Source: Otis tarda
Lineage: Eukaryota > Chordata > Aves > Otidiformes > Otididae
DNA length: 64,000 nt
Direction: 5' to 3'
Assembly: GCA_026413225.1 (NCBI GenBank)
Contig: CM048552.1
Location: forward strand, 166,978,053-167,042,052
The notes under the pieces were generated by a model that was not told the DNA's origin, did no database searches, and worked only from the letters and a program-made list of their open reading frames with translations. Each line of letters opens with the position of its first letter. Position 1 is the first letter of the stretch. The position numbers and the translations under genes are program-made. This document shows positions 36,038 to 49,187 of the stretch, piece by piece.

Positions 36038-37270
36038 AGAATCACAGAATCATAGAATATCTCAAGTTGGAAGGGATCCATAAGTATCAGAGTCCAACTC
36101 CCTGCTCCCTGCAGGACTACCTAACACTAAACCACATATCTAAAAGTATCATTAAGGCACTCCTTGAACTCTGACAGGCTTGGTGCTGGGGAGCCTCTGC
36201 CACTGAGTGATCACCCTCTCATTGAAGAAACTTTTCCTAATGTCCAATCTGAACTTCCCCTGATGCAGCTTCATTCCATTTCCTCGTATTCTATCAGTGG
36301 TCACCAGAGAGAAGAGATCAGCACCTCCCCTTCTGCTGCCCCTCTTGAGGAAGTTGCAGACTGTGATGAGGTCACTGGTGACCGGCTGCCAGCCTGATGT
36401 AACTGCATTTTCTGTAACTTTTTCAGTCTGACTTGCCAGCCAATTGCTCACCCAACATATTATGGACTTGTCTAGCTGTATGCTAGAAAATGGGCATTTT
36501 ATCCAGAATCAAAAGCTTTGCTAAAATCCAAAACCACCACATCTACTTGCTTCCCTTGGTCAACTAGATGGGTGATCTTGTCATAAAAGGAAATTAAATC
36601 GGTTAAGCAGGACTTTCCTCTTGTGAACCCGTGCTAACTATGATCAAGGACTGTGTTGTCTCTCAGGTGTTTTTCTATAACTTCCAGAATAACCTTCTTC
36701 ATAGTTTTACCAGGCACTGAAGTGAGACTGACAGGCTTGTAATTACCAGGATCTTCCTTCTTACCCCTCTTGAAAATTGGGACATTTGCCAGCTTCCAGT
36801 CAATTGGGACCTCTCCAGACTCCCAAGACCATAAAAAAATAATGGAGAGAGGTCCTGTGATTACATCAACAAGCTCTTTCAGTATCCTGGGATGAATCCT
36901 ATTGGGTCCCATTGATTTATATGCATTCAGCTAGAGCAGCAAGTCAGAAAGACAGAAGTGAAGGCGTTAAACATCTCTGCTTTGTCTACATCCTTATTTG
37001 TGACCTAACTGACCGCATCAAGTAATGGACAAATGTTATCTCTAATACTTCTTTTGTTGTTAACGTATTTTAAAAAGCCCTTTCTGTTGTCCTTCACATG
37101 TTGGCCAGCTTGAACTCTAATCAAGATATGGTCACACAAATTTTCTCCCTGCGGTGGTGAACAATATCTCTTTTGTCCTCCTGCGTTGTCTGTCCTTGCT
37201 TCCAATATCCATACACTTTCCTTTTCTGCCTAAGTTCTAGAAGAAGATCCCTGCTCATTCGTGAGTCTTG
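36038..37270 (-). mobile_element. CR1 LINE inserted in older CR1, minus strand
   Basis: On the plus strand it starts AGAATCACAGAATCATAGAA, the complement of a CR1 tail. Minus-strand residues include FRLDIRKSFFNERV, then, across an internal deletion near 36390 that removed most of the RT palm and thumb, MGPNRIHPRILKELVDVI, WKLANVPIFKRGKKEDPGNY and [20 protein letters not shown]. The far end near 37200-37260 is the complement of the part before the RT. It belongs to a more diverged CR1 group than the 27222 copy. It sits inside the plus-strand CR1 of 35840-38195. Confidence 0.85.
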
Positions 37271-37590
37271 GTCATCTTTGAAATGTCATGGTGATTAGAA
37301 GAGGTTTCTGAGGACTGGAAGAAGGCAAATGTCATTCATGTCTCCAAGAGAGAGAGGAAAGAAGAAAGATTCAGACAACTTCAGTCTGCTCAGTGTCACC
37401 TTGATTTCTGAGAACAAGATGGAGTGAATCATCCTGGAAACCATTTCCAAGAATAAGAAAGCAAAAAAATGATTGGGAGTTATCCGTATGAATTTATAAA
37501 ATAGAAATAATGAGATAGCCTTATATGATGAGTTAATTGACTCCATGCATGATGGGAGAGCAGTAAATGTGATTTATTTTATTAAAGCTT
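37271..37590 (+). mobile_element. Host CR1 of nested stack, middle segment
   Basis: 'catctttgaaatgtcatggt' (37271 on) continues the RT sequence broken at 36037. 'tgaggactggaagaaggcaa', 'gaatcatcctggaaaccatt' and 'agcagtaaatgtgatttatt' follow in CR1 order, ending at 'aaagctt' in the K-A-F-D region. Stops and frameshifts throughout. Confidence 0.75.
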
Positions 37591-38022
37591 TGTCTTGTTT
37601 CTGGCTAGGATAGAGTTAACATTCACCTGAGTTGGGAGAACTGAAGCTGGTGGCCCCTATGGCTGGAGCACACAGCTGGGATAGTTTACTCATTAGCCTA
37701 CAGCTGGGATAAGTTTACCCAAATTAGCCATGTCACCATGTGACATCATGTATATAAGTGACAAGGGTGCTAAAGGGAGCTTCCTGCTACTTAGGAAGAA
37801 ATCAGGTGTCAGGATTTGCTGTAAGCTATTCTGCTGTATTTGTTTTCTATTTCTGTTGTGTTTTCTTCTGTTATTTCTCTTAAATTTTTTTTTTTATTTC
37901 ATATCAACCCATGAGTTTTGCTGCCTTTTGTTTACCAGTTCTCCTCTCCATCCCACTGGAGGGTCGGGGCGAGTGACTGGGAGACTGAGTAGCTTGGTCC
38001 TGAGCAGGGCTGAACTACAACA
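37591..38022 (+). mobile_element. Solo LTR, ERVL-type, 432 bp, inside CR1
   Basis: It opens TGTCTTGTTTCTGGCTAGGA and ends GGGCTGAACTACAACA. A TATATAAG box lies at 37751-37758, after the string TGACATCA. The CR1 frame stops at 37590 and resumes at about 38028, so the LTR sits within the K-A-F-D region of the older CR1. Flanks AGCTT and ATTAT are a poor match, so the target copy has decayed. Confidence 0.85.
37751..37758 (+). promoter_or_regulatory. TATA box of LTR 37591-38022
   Basis: TATATAAG, 160 bp into the LTR, in the expected U3 place. Activity unknown. Confidence 0.6.
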
Positions 38023-38195
38023 ATTATTTTGGCGCTGTTTGCCATAGCATCCTATTACACCATCTGATGAAGTGCAGACTCAGTAAGTGGACAGCAAGTG
38101 GGATTGAAAACTTAGCTGCTTGTGCTTTGGTCAAGCAGGTTGGATCAGATGATCTCCAGAGGATCCCTCTGACCTCAGTAATTCTATTATTGACA
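38023..38195 (+). mobile_element. Host CR1 of nested stack, 3' segment
   Basis: 'ggcgctgtttgccatagcat' (38031 on) continues the RT region after K-A-F-D. 'gtggacagcaagtgggattg' follows; then a deletion jumps to the 3' UTR 'gcaggttggatcagatgatc' and the tail 'taattctatt' near 38180. Confidence 0.75.
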
Positions 38196-40997
38196 ATGAC
38201 TAAAAGAGTATTAATATTTTGTGGTGTTTTCTGTTGACACAGGAAAATTTAGGTTGCGGTAGCCTCAGGAATGGAACTAAGCCACTTTGTGACATGAAAT
38301 CTAAGGTCTGAGTGAGATGAGTATAGCAGGTTGTTAACAATTTCTGTTCTCTGTTTCACACATATACACAGTCTATAGATACCAGGCTCCCACCAGTAAG
38401 TGTCTGGCCCAGCTGTGGATGGCACCAGGGTCTTGGAAAATCAGGACATTCACTCCAGCTGGTCAAGATGTTTAAATACTGAGTGACATGCAGCAGTTTC
38501 ACTGCCTGGTCAGCTTTCAGTGTGGTGCCAGTTGTCCATAGATGTAAGTGGGTTGTGTGTATATGTGGACACAATTATTTTAATTATTTATTGCTTTGCA
38601 ATTTAGAAGATTGGCATGAACTACCAATGATGACTGGAAAAGAGTTGATTTTGTTTAGATTTTTTTTTTTCAATTTATACTCATGTGACATCTAAGACCA
38701 CCAAAGATAGGGACAAGCTTGACATGAGCTTTTATTTTGGGGAGGTACCTTCTTGTATTTCCCTTCCAATGACCTGTACAAACACTCATCAAATAGTTGT
38801 GCCATCATGTGTAATTCACACACATTACAGAAGTACTTCTGAGACAGTAACTTCAATACAATTACTATGAATGTGTTTGAAGTTCAGTATGATTAGGCTC
38901 AAAAATTACTGCATCATCAGTCTTGGGACTGCAGTATTACTGCTGTTAATACACTCATTTAAACTAGGATTGAAAAAAAGGTCATTTCAGACTTCATGGA
39001 CTGAAGCAATATCCACAGAATTAATGTGTTAGCAAAAACTGAAAAAAAACCCACTTCTCTGATCAAAGGATTAATTTTATATTCCTTTGACATAGGTAAG
39101 AATATGAAAATGGATTATAGCCTTCTATTGTGGTATAACTGAACACATATTGTACAGTTCTTTTAGTTATTTGTGATGCTTGTTACATGATGGCAGAAGT
39201 AGTGCCATATATTCAGTAATACTGGTTGGTTTTTTCCAAGTAAACAAACTACTGCCCGTGAACATTTATACTGACATCTTACAATATACATGTATCCAGA
39301 GGGAGAACCTGGTCCTTTTAAAACTTCTAGCAAAATTAAAGAAGAAAGTCATTGGGTTCTTGCCTTAGTACCACTATCTATGACACACACAAAAAAAATA
39401 TTCATTTAACTATTGTGAGCTTATGATCATGGTCAAAGCAATAAGAAAAAAAAAAAACTATAAAAATTTAGAGACAGTTTTATTTGATAATAAAAATAAA
39501 GATTTTTGGATTAAAATAAGTTCTGGATTTCTTACATATATTTATTGTATTCATGCATTACTGTATCATTGCATAATGAAAACCAACCATTTACAAACAA
39601 TTATGACTCCCACTATACTACAATACAAGACCTACTGAAAAGTTCTTTCTTTTTATGTCCCTGCTCCCCAGACACTAAATATATGAACTCATGGATCCTT
39701 GTAATAAGAAGGCCTGCTCATGTGTTTATTATCTTCCCAGATAGAAAGTACTAGATTGGTCCATGGTTATCTGTTTAAAGTGACTTAGCAAGGACAGAAA
39801 AATAATAGTTAAATGTTTTCAGATAATAAGAAGGCAACAGATAAGAGATAATGACTAAGATAATCCTAAACATAATTTTTAGAACGGATGCTTTTGATTG
39901 TATATAACACAAGAATACAGCTCTTACCAGAATACAGTTATCTCTATTCAGTTATTCACATTATTCAAGTATTCTATTATGTCATATGAAATGAAATATT
40001 ACATCAGCTTTTAATATTCTGATGTAAATCACTAGTATTTCCAGACCGTTAAAAAACTCCCCAAAAAACCCGCTATCATAAAGAGTAACTTATGAAAGTA
40101 TTTACTTTTAAAAAATTACTGGACAAATCTAGGCCTTATATGTAGGTAATTTTCGAAGTAAATCTGACATTTCAAAAATATAATCTGAAAACAGATAAGA
40201 CATACTAGAATATTTCCTTTAATTAAATTAAGTTTATTTTCTCTTTTTTTTCATTGAATTTTTACTTGGTTATTGAACATAAATATATATGCTAGATCTT
40301 TGTCTCTCATTTTGGGCCTACCTTGACAATAACTATCTAGGCAAGTCATCTCAAATTTGCACCATGTAACTCACATGTTTGAGAGTTCATAAATTTGGTT
40401 TACAGGTTATTATTTGCTTGATTTTAGATTCTGATTTGTTGATTTACTTTATTTTCACACTATTATTATCACTAGTACTAGTAGTAGTATGGCAGATAAC
40501 CCACGAACTAAGATAACGGCATAAACAGGCATAAAATTAATGTAGCTAACAGCAGCAGTGATAGAAATTGTTCTCTACTGCAGGTAATTTCTCATTTGAT
40601 AAGGTTCCATAATCACAAGCCTAAAGCTAGAATTCTAAATTCCAAAATCTATAAATTCATGTTTCATCATACTTAAGAAGGAAGTACCTTTGTGAAGAAA
40701 ATGAGACCACAGTCCATCATTATCTTGGTGGTAGTTTTACATTTTACATCACTATTGCAACACATTCTTTTATCATTTAACTTGATTTCTTCAGGCCCTT
40801 GTTCTTCCTTCACTTTATTTCTTAAATTTTTTTTCATAATACTAAGCACATTTACATGTTCAGGTTTACGTCATGAACTAAGGTAAGATTCCTAAGGAGT
40901 CAACTCAATCTTTACCATTTCCACATTCAGTAAAAATAATGATGTGCTTCCAGCTATGGATTTAGACCTTAGATGTGCTGATTCATCTTCTGGAGAT
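38196..40997. other. AT-rich unique sequence
   Basis: No gene or classified repeat recognised in 2.8 kb. Confidence 0.5.
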
Positions 40998-41440
40998 GTC
41001 TACTGTCAGGGCCCTGAGTGCACCAATAAGCCCGAATGCTAGCCCATTCTAGCCTCAGCTGGGACTACCATACTCCATTTGGCATTGGCCCAGGAGCTCC
41101 ATTTGAACTCAGGTCCAGGATCCTGGTCATTGCTTGAGACATGTAGGTGAGCATGTGTCCAGCTCTATTCCTTGACAGATCTTTGTTTCGAACTTGGCTT
41201 GTGAATTGATCTTGGACTTGCCTCATCACTTGAGACTTGTCTCATGATCACTAGGCCCGTGACAGAATCTGCTACTGCCTCTGCATTTGCTCTACTTGCC
41301 TGGTTTGGGTACTACGTGACTGTTTTCTTGTTGTTGAGGTGATGATCCCTTCCTGTATTGTAGTCACTCTTGGCTCCTGGCTTATCTTCGCTTGCAAAGT
41401 AAATCCACCCTTCCTACTTTCTTGCATTTCCTGTTCTCCA
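40998..41440 (-). repeat. Dispersed repeat B, copy 2 (unclassified)
   Basis: Reverse-complement relative of 16225-16690. Plus-strand pieces 'ctgagtgcaccaataagccc' (41013 on), 'ggcccaggagctcc' (41087), 'cttgacagatcttt' (41171), 'gatcttggacttgcctcatc' (41209 on) and 'tgcctggtttgggtactac' (41297 on) match the complement of copy 1 in order. No family recognised. Confidence 0.6.
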
Positions 41441-42084
41441 GTGATTATATATCTAAAATTCAAAAGGGATGAATTCAGGCCCAGGACCTGATATAACGGC
41501 TACTGAGTGACGTCTTCTCAAGCTGTTGAGAGACAATTGTGTTTCATTTTGACAGATGATAATTCCTATTCACATCTACATTATCTCTTACAAATCAACT
41601 TAAACATGAATTTCTGAGACTTTATGAAACTGCAGCTCATTTAGAATGTTGCATAATATCTTAACAAAACAAACTGCTAGAAATGTAGATCTTTCTTTTT
41701 TAGTTCACAAAGAAGTCCATAGCTGTAGAAGATTCAAGAAAAACTATTCCGGAACAATTTAAGAGGAGAGGGACCTCCAGTTCCCAGCTTCTGTCACCTT
41801 ATTTCTTTGTCCAAACTTCTCCCTGTCTAACATCCAATCTGTTCCTAGTTTAGTCTTTATCTTCTATCCAGTGTGCTGGCTTAACTTAGAGCTTTCAGTC
41901 AGACCATTTCTGTCTAATCTAATCTGATAGCTTTCTAAATGGAGAGAAATCAGTGTTTTTTAAAGTGAATCGTACAGCCTGAGTGGCATCTTTTTTTCTG
42001 ACCAGACATATTGTTATGTCCAGCCAACGTATGTTATATTGTTACATATCACACGAAGAGTCATATTAGCAAGTATGTAGACAG

Positions 42085-42600
42085 CAGTTATTATGCCCCT
42101 CTATTTAGCACTTGTAACACTATATCTGGAGTAGTGTGTACAATTTTGGTCTCACCAGTACAGAAAAGACACTGACATATTGGGATCCAGAAGAGGGTCA
42201 TCAAAGTTGGTAGAGAGCTAGACCCCATGAGATAGAAGGAGAAGCTGTAAGAGCTGGGTTTTTTTCTACCTTTGGAAGATCAAAGACAAAAGGAGGTTTT
42301 TTGGGGGGTTGTTTTTTTTTTTTTTCCGCAGCAGAGCATAGTGATGATAGAATCAGACTTTTCTCCAAGGTAGACAGTAGAAGGATGAGAGGCAATGGAC
42401 GCAAATTGAAAAATTCTGGGAAATTCTGACTCAATGTACAGAAAACTTTTTTCATCATGAGGGTGTTCAAGCATTGGAACAAGTTGCCAGGGAAGATGTG
42501 GAATCTGTCTCCTTGGATACTATTAAAAGTCAAGTGGAAGGCCTCGATGCTATTAGAGAATATTAGAGGTGACCTTGATGCTATTAGAGAATAAGGTGAT
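42085..42600 (+). mobile_element. Old CR1 LINE, RT C-terminal remnant
   Basis: 'tatttagcacttgtaacact' and 'gtgtgtacaattttggtctc' (42131 on) match the CR1 'E-Y-C-V-Q-F-W' region, 'agaagagggtcatcaaagtt' the Q-R-R-A-T-K region, and 'gcattggaacaagttgccag' (42470 on) the H-W-N-R-L-P region. A T-rich insertion at 42295-42326 interrupts it. Near the end, 'gatgctattagaga' is duplicated (42547 and 42578). No frame survives. Confidence 0.75.
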
Positions 42601-44155
42601 ATTTAGTGAGTATTATGTCAGCTCACAGGAAGCAGCCCATGAAGAAATCCATGGATGAAACTATAGAATGTTATTTTTATTTTTCTGCTTGTTGTTTGTT
42701 ATCTTTTTTTTTCACTCAGTTGATTTCCTGTGGGTTGTTTTTAGGGGTTTTATATTTTACGAAAAGACAGGCTCTTCGTTTTAAACAATAGCTTTTTTTA
42801 GTGTTTCATTAAACACCACCACTCACATTCTGATTGTTCAAAACCAGATTTCAGACACAGAGAAGAGTGTTATAGTCAAAGCTGAAGTTCAGATTTACCT
42901 ATGCTTAACCTGGCAGAATAGTTACTTAAAAAAAAATTAATTACTTGGAATTTATACCTAAAATGTCAGAGAGTAAAAAAAAAAAAAAAGTAAGAGATTA
43001 AAAACAATCTTAATAGCATGTAAGATAATGTAAAATATAGGAAAGAAAAACCTATTTTTTCCCCACATAACAATTTCAGGTGGTCATGACAACAAGAAAA
43101 TGAAGAAAAAAAGAGACAAAAAAATATTTGCTTTATGTAGTTAGTGAAGCTGAAACACTTTCCAGATTTTATTTCAAGAGGGTATGTAAATTTTAGTCCC
43201 CATATCCTGAAAAACCTGAAAAATTGTCCTTGAAGAATAACTTTCTGTTATAAAAGCCTTTATATCTCACTCAAGAGTAAATAAATTGCATCATCATTTC
43301 TAGGAAGGTAATGATTGTGAACATTTAAATTCAAAAACAATTGAACCTGACCTTAGTTTGGTAAATTAATGATAGTGATAATGTGTAACATTTATGGGAG
43401 CAGTTACCTGCTACAGCAATAGTAGACATTAATGTAATACTAGACTAAACATGTGATCCCACTTGCTCAGCTTTTATTCTCTGTTCTGAAATGTGAGCTG
43501 CGATATATCTTGTTTGAGAACACAGTAGAAGGAAAGAAATATTTACTACTTCTACCAAAAATAAGGTCTTTTCCTAAATTTAATTGACTATCTCAGTTAA
43601 CCTCTATTAGATGATAAGAATCAGACCACATTTTTATATCTTAATGCTCAAACTTGTGCTGTGCAGCTCGCAATGAGGGTTGAAAAAAACAGAACAGCTT
43701 TTAGTTGCACCTTTGGTTTGTCTCACTGACTATAAAACAAGACTACCAAAAAAGTAATGCCAATTTTTAGCTATCTTATCAAGAACATGCAAAGTGTATG
43801 AATCCACGGTGGAAAATGTGCTATTAAATGCATTAAATATTTGGAAATTCTGAATTTAATTCTGTGCTGAAATAGAAAAAGCACTATGGAATATCTGACA
43901 CTGGCAGCAGTCAGTCTATATTAGACATTCCATGGTTCGAAAATACATTTATGCCTGTAAGTAAATGCCAGTTATTTCAATAGCATGGCGCTAGCAATCT
44001 TTAGCCGTAAGGAACACTTAAAGCAGGGATATGAAGGCAGAAAATGGGTTTACAGTTAATGAAACTGCACCTGCTTTATGTAAAACATTCATAATGTTCC
44101 AGGATGTGTTCTCTTTCCAGTCTGGCTATTGTATCATGCTGTAACAGGTACGTAA
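42601..44155. other. AT-rich unique sequence
   Basis: No gene recognised. Confidence 0.45.
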
Positions 44156-44157
44156 AT

Positions 44158-44158
<1 letters not shown>

Positions 44159-44188
<30 letters not shown>
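44159..44188. repeat. (CA)15 microsatellite
   Basis: Fifteen CA units without interruption; the open frame through it reads His-Thr repeats and is not a gene. Confidence 0.95.
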
Positions 44189-44190
<2 letters not shown>

Positions 44191-46198
44191 GATATTTCAG
44201 CAAAAATATAGAAGGCTTTATTTCAGACCCATATCCTGTCATTATTTGCTTACTCAGGTTAATATATCTTGGCAGAGAGCAGAGGTGCTACTGCAGGGCT
44301 GTCATAGCCATGGAATCGTCAGACTTAACATACAGCTGGTGCTCTACTATAAAGTCTTTTTAGTGAGTGTCTTTGATGTTTGTCAAAAAAACATTCTTGT
44401 GAGAACTTTAGGTACCCTGCAAGTGTTTATCCATTTCAAAGTATTCTGCTGCTAAAAGGCTTTCAAAGTTTTGCTGAAATAAGAATAATATTTAACTATT
44501 AAATTATCTTTCTAGTAGATTTTATTCTACAGAATTTGTAGGCAGTTAAGTCCTATCTTAAGTATCAGTTAGGAAGTAGCTATCAGCTAGACTTAGGAAG
44601 TTGGCTAGGTTTTTTTTTTCCTAGTTGGGTGGGGTTTTGTTGCTGCTGTTTGTTGTTTTTGGTTTTTTTTTTCCTTCTCTGAATCTCCCTTACTGTAGCT
44701 TAAGACCATTACTTCTACAGGTTTTTCACAAGAGACTTGGAAATCAATTTATGCCCCTGGCCCTTACAACAACCTTTCATCTGCTTGAAAACTATTCTCA
44801 TAACTCTTATTCTTTGTAGAATAAGCAGACACAATGCTACAATCTTTGTTCATATTATTTTATTATGCTGTTATCTCACATTCTCTGAACGAGATAATAT
44901 TCCTTTCCAGTTCTTCAGTATACTAAGTTCTGGAAATGTCAGGAAATGCTATGACCTCCTTTTTTCCCCCTAATTACTCATTTCCTTTTTCTATAGATGC
45001 CACTTAAACTTCAGTTCTTCCTGATATTGGCAGTCTTTACAGTCAAAATAAGTAAATCACTAATTAAGTGACTAAATAAAGAGAAAGGAAGTTAAGATTG
45101 GTACTTGGCAGTCCAATATTCAGTCTGGCAGAGCTCTTCATTGCTTCTTTACAGTTTGTTTTGGCTTAGAAATGTTGCACTTCAAACAAAATCTACATGT
45201 TGCTTGACAGTATACAGTAGTGCAGAAGTCAAGGAGCTGTCTCAGATTTGTGTGAACAGTGTAGCATTACTCATGGAGTGGTAGACCTTGTTTTTTGTGA
45301 CTTAACATAGACTATACTTAGCTGAACACAGTTGCATCAATTCTTATGAGAATCTTATTTGAGTAAGGCAATATTCAGCGGTGACAAGAGGTGACAAGAG
45401 TCAATACAATATGTTTGAAGCTTTACAAAGAGCAGCATTCTTATTCCTCCGATTTGGCTCAAGCACTGCGGTAAATGAAATAATGAAGTTAAAGAGCTTT
45501 CTAAATTTATTTTTAAGACAGTTTTGCCAAATTTAATTCATTTAATTGTATTTGCCTATGTTTCATATAGAATATGAAGATGTAAACTTCATTCTATGAC
45601 TATGTTTTATAAGGAATTATTATTTATGTCTTAAAGTATGTGCAAGTAGGAACATGTATAAGATGAAACATAAAATGGATCACAGAGCTTGGTTGTTTGG
45701 TGTACACTGAAAGACATGTAAGCAGTCCCATATGTCCAGTTTGTGTTCTCCTGTGTAATTTAAAGATTGTCCTATTTTTCAAAGGAAGGAGACACCATGA
45801 GTCATAGAAATGGAGTGAGAAGAAGCAATTAGCATCCTTTACTTCGTTTTCTATCAAGTTAAACCATTATTTAAGCTATCAACTACCATTTTCTTTTAAC
45901 ATTCAGGATATATGCAATTTTAATAACAACAATAATAGTAATGCAATAGTAGAAGTAGGTTGGTTCACTCAGAAAAACATGGTAAATTGCACGGTACATT
46001 CATCATACATATGTCAAAAAAAAAAAAAAAAGCCAAAGAAAAATAAGTTTTTAACACATGCTACATTGATGTTACTTGACACAGTTCTGTGTGTTCACGT
46101 TCCAGACAACGCACTTGAGGTTGCCCTCTACTTTTCAACAACCATTCATTCCTGTTATGATACTGACATCTTTGACTATCTATTTGGTTTACACAGCA
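44189..46198. other. AT-rich unique sequence
   Basis: No gene recognised. A short tandem (GAGGTGACAA twice) lies near 45390. Confidence 0.45.
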
Positions 46199-46713
46199 AG
46201 GTTCTGGATTTTGAGAGGCTACAGGAGTAGCCTCTGTAATACGGTATTACCAGGGCTACCAGAAGAGATACAGTCAGTTCCAGTCAGCTTTGCGATGGAA
46301 CCGCAAGTGTGAGAAGGAAGAAACGGCAGAGAGGTGCTGTTATGGACTGAACTACCTATTCTCCATCCTCCCTTGTGCTGCTGGGGGTGGAGGTGGAGAG
46401 AGAGGGAAAGAGAGAGAGGAGTCAGGAAGGAAGGAGTGAACTTAAGCCTGGGAAAACAGCAGGGTGAGGGGAAGGTGTTTCTATTTTTTTCTTTCTTTCT
46501 TACTATCCAACTCTGCTTTTAACTGGCCATAAATTGAACTAATTTTCCCCAGGTTTAGTCTGTTTTGTCTGAGATGGCAATTGGGAAGTCATCATCTTGC
46601 CTTTATTTGGACTCACAAGTTTTTAATCTTATTTGTCTGCCCCCTTTCTTGAGGAGGGGAAGTGAGAGAGTAGCTGGGTTGGGGACCGCAAGCCAGTCAG
46701 GTTCAACCCATCA
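46199..46713 (+). mobile_element. Internally deleted long-LTR copy
   Basis: The opening 'gttctggattttgagaggct' matches the first bases of the 5964 LTR, and from 46300 on the 3' part follows: 'gttatggactgaactacc', 'cccaggtttagtctgttttg', 'gaggggaagtgagagag', ending near 'caacccatca'. About 600 bp of the middle, including the TATTTAAG box and repeat units, is missing. No clear target duplication. Confidence 0.65.
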
Positions 46714-48869
46714 TATTGTAATAAATAATAATTAAAATAAATTTCATTTAGTATTTATACATTTCTAAAATAGCTTTATTATTTTAAATTATTGTAATAT
46801 ATATGTAATTATACAATCATAATTATATTAAATAATGTGACATTGTTCAAGCAAATTCTTATTGCATTTTCTTACTCCTTTCACTATTTGCACCCTCTTC
46901 TAACTTCTGGCTTATTATTTATTTATAAAACCTTCATGTTTTTCTACCTGTGTATGCTGAAGGACTCTATGTTGGGGGAAAGAGGTATAATTTATATTTT
47001 ATAACTTCTTTCCATTTGCTTTATAGAAAATACCAATTATTTTTTTTTGCTGATATATTTTCAGTTTATTTTTATACTGCTGTTTACAATTCAAATATTG
47101 ATTAACTTGTAAATGTCTTAAATATTTACCAATTATTGTTCATATATTTCTGCTCATACTTTTTTCCTCTCAAATAATTAATCTCATAGTTTTCAAATTC
47201 ATAATGCTCATTTTTATAATAGCTGACCTTTTCATTTCACCAAAGTCTTTATCTGTCAAGTGAAATCTATCACAGTGTTCTCCCACATTGCATAAAGCGC
47301 CTTCAGAGGAAGAAAATATTTTATACAATTTAGAAATTCTGTAGATGTTTTGTGTTTGCAATTTGAGTCTCATAGTACATTATAGATTATAAGCTCCACA
47401 GGTTCTATTTTGCTCAGATACTATAAACTACTGTTTCAAGAACTGATCAATCTGTTTTGAGGACTTACTAACATACATAATGGTAACGGACTCCAAACAG
47501 TAAAGTCTTCCTTGACAAAGTGTATTCTTATTCCTCTTGCCCCAACTTAGTTTCACCTGCAAATACTAGAAATAACGTTCCTGATTTTAATATCTCAGTC
47601 ATAAGAATCTTCCTAACAGACTTATTTAGACACTTAAATAGGTATTTTCATTTATTTTGGTTTAGCATCCTTGTTTATGTACAGGCAGTTAAATAATTGT
47701 TGAAAAACAAATTCTGGGTCATAATAAGTGCCTCTTTTGTTATTAAGGAGAAAAAAAAAAAAACAGAGCACTTTTATTTTTGATCAAAGCCATTATTCTG
47801 TTGTTATCCATAATATGATTAAAAACTGAATTTAGAATCAGAAGAAAATTTCACATGCTCAATCTAAAGCTTTCCTTTTAGCTATTCTGTTCACAGTTCT
47901 AGGAATTGCTTGACAGTTGACTTTGAGACTGAGTCTTAGTGTTCAGCTACATCCTTCCTCAGTGATCAAAGAAGAGATGGGCATCTCAATGACTTTAAAT
48001 GCTTTAAATATCTCAGTGAGGACAAACTGACATGTTTCTCGATTACCTGAAGGTATGCCACAGCAATAGACAAGAAGAATAAAAGAGCATTTCATACCAA
48101 CTTTGATCTCAGGATTTACATCTCTGGGATGTGAATCTCTCTCTTCTACATTCCCTGGTGCAATGAACAATTTTATATGCTTCTGATTGGTGCTTTTATT
48201 GATATGCTAATTGAACAGACATGAACAACCATTTCAAGCCAATCAAGAAGGACTATGCAAAAATCATAGAAGATTTCTGAGAACAATGTCAATCTGTTGA
48301 CATGTGAGATGTGAATGTTTTACAGTCTCACTTGTTTGAAAAGTCTGATTAAATGTTAAACTTCAGGGAAGTACTGGGCAATTCCCTTCAAATAATTTAT
48401 ATATCTATTATGTTCTTAAAAATCTTTGGTAAGATTTATTTCACAAAAGTTTTTATGTCTGAATATTAGATAGCTCAGTCTAAGACAGGCTTTCATGATA
48501 GAATGGAAAGTAGTACATGTTTCAAAGGAAATTGAACTGAACTTTCTTAGACAGCTACCGCAGATGTCTGCCTGTGAATCCCATTCATCTGCAGATGAAT
48601 CCCACACAACATGTCTAAAAAAAAAATTCAAGCTCAATGAAGAATGATGGCATTAAAGCTATATAGAAAGAATGTCTGTTTCCTTTTCATTTCAAGTTAT
48701 GCTGCATCTATATTTATGTATCTTGAAGTAGTTGGGACAGAATTATTTTCATTTAACTTTCCAGAGGAAATTCATGATATCCTAAGATGGATGTGTAACA
48801 TATAGGATTAATAAGCATCTAGAATTTATAAACTAGTCACAGACTTCATAGACACCTAGCTTAGAATAG
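46714..48869. other. AT-rich unique sequence
   Basis: No gene or classified repeat recognised; 46720-46850 is almost only A and T. Confidence 0.5.
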
Positions 48870-49187
48870 TGTTGCAATAAGGGCACGGACTCCATGGATG
48901 GTGTACCAGAGACCTTTATTTTCCGTCAGCATCACTCTTTTATATCTTTTCTAAGTTCCATGTAAAGTGCACGCACCTGGTCTAATTAGATTGGTAGCAA
49001 TATACTGTTCACGCACCTTAAACTTCATTTGGGTTGGTTATAGATTTTTAGTTGTCTTTACTATTTTTGCCTTTGGTATTTACTTATCTTGTTCTAATTG
49101 CTGTTTTTTGTTATTGAGCAAGTGGTGTTCAAGGACATAGCTCAAATTCTTCAGTATTAGACAGCTGTGCTGCATTCTCTGTTCCCA
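48870..49187 (-). mobile_element. Short LTR, alpharetrovirus-like (class II) layout
   Basis: Read on the minus strand: TG start at about 49187, TATAAAA at 48944-48938, AATAAA only 18 bases further (48920-48915), then a short R/U5 ending TTGCAACA at 48870. A poly(A) signal placed between the TATA box and the short R is the arrangement known from avian alpharetroviruses, and the inferred 318-bp length is similar. GAATAG occurs on both outer sides (48864-48869 and 49190-49195) but is 2 bases off the CA/TG end on one side. No retroviral genes adjoin. Confidence 0.55.
48938..48944 (-). promoter_or_regulatory. TATA box of LTR 48870-49187
   Basis: TATAAAA on the minus strand, 18 bases upstream of AATAAA (48915-48920). 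Activity unknown. Confidence 0.55.

Noticed and set aside
44156..44455. Frame with His-Thr repeats
   Set aside because: Produced by the (CA)15 microsatellite.
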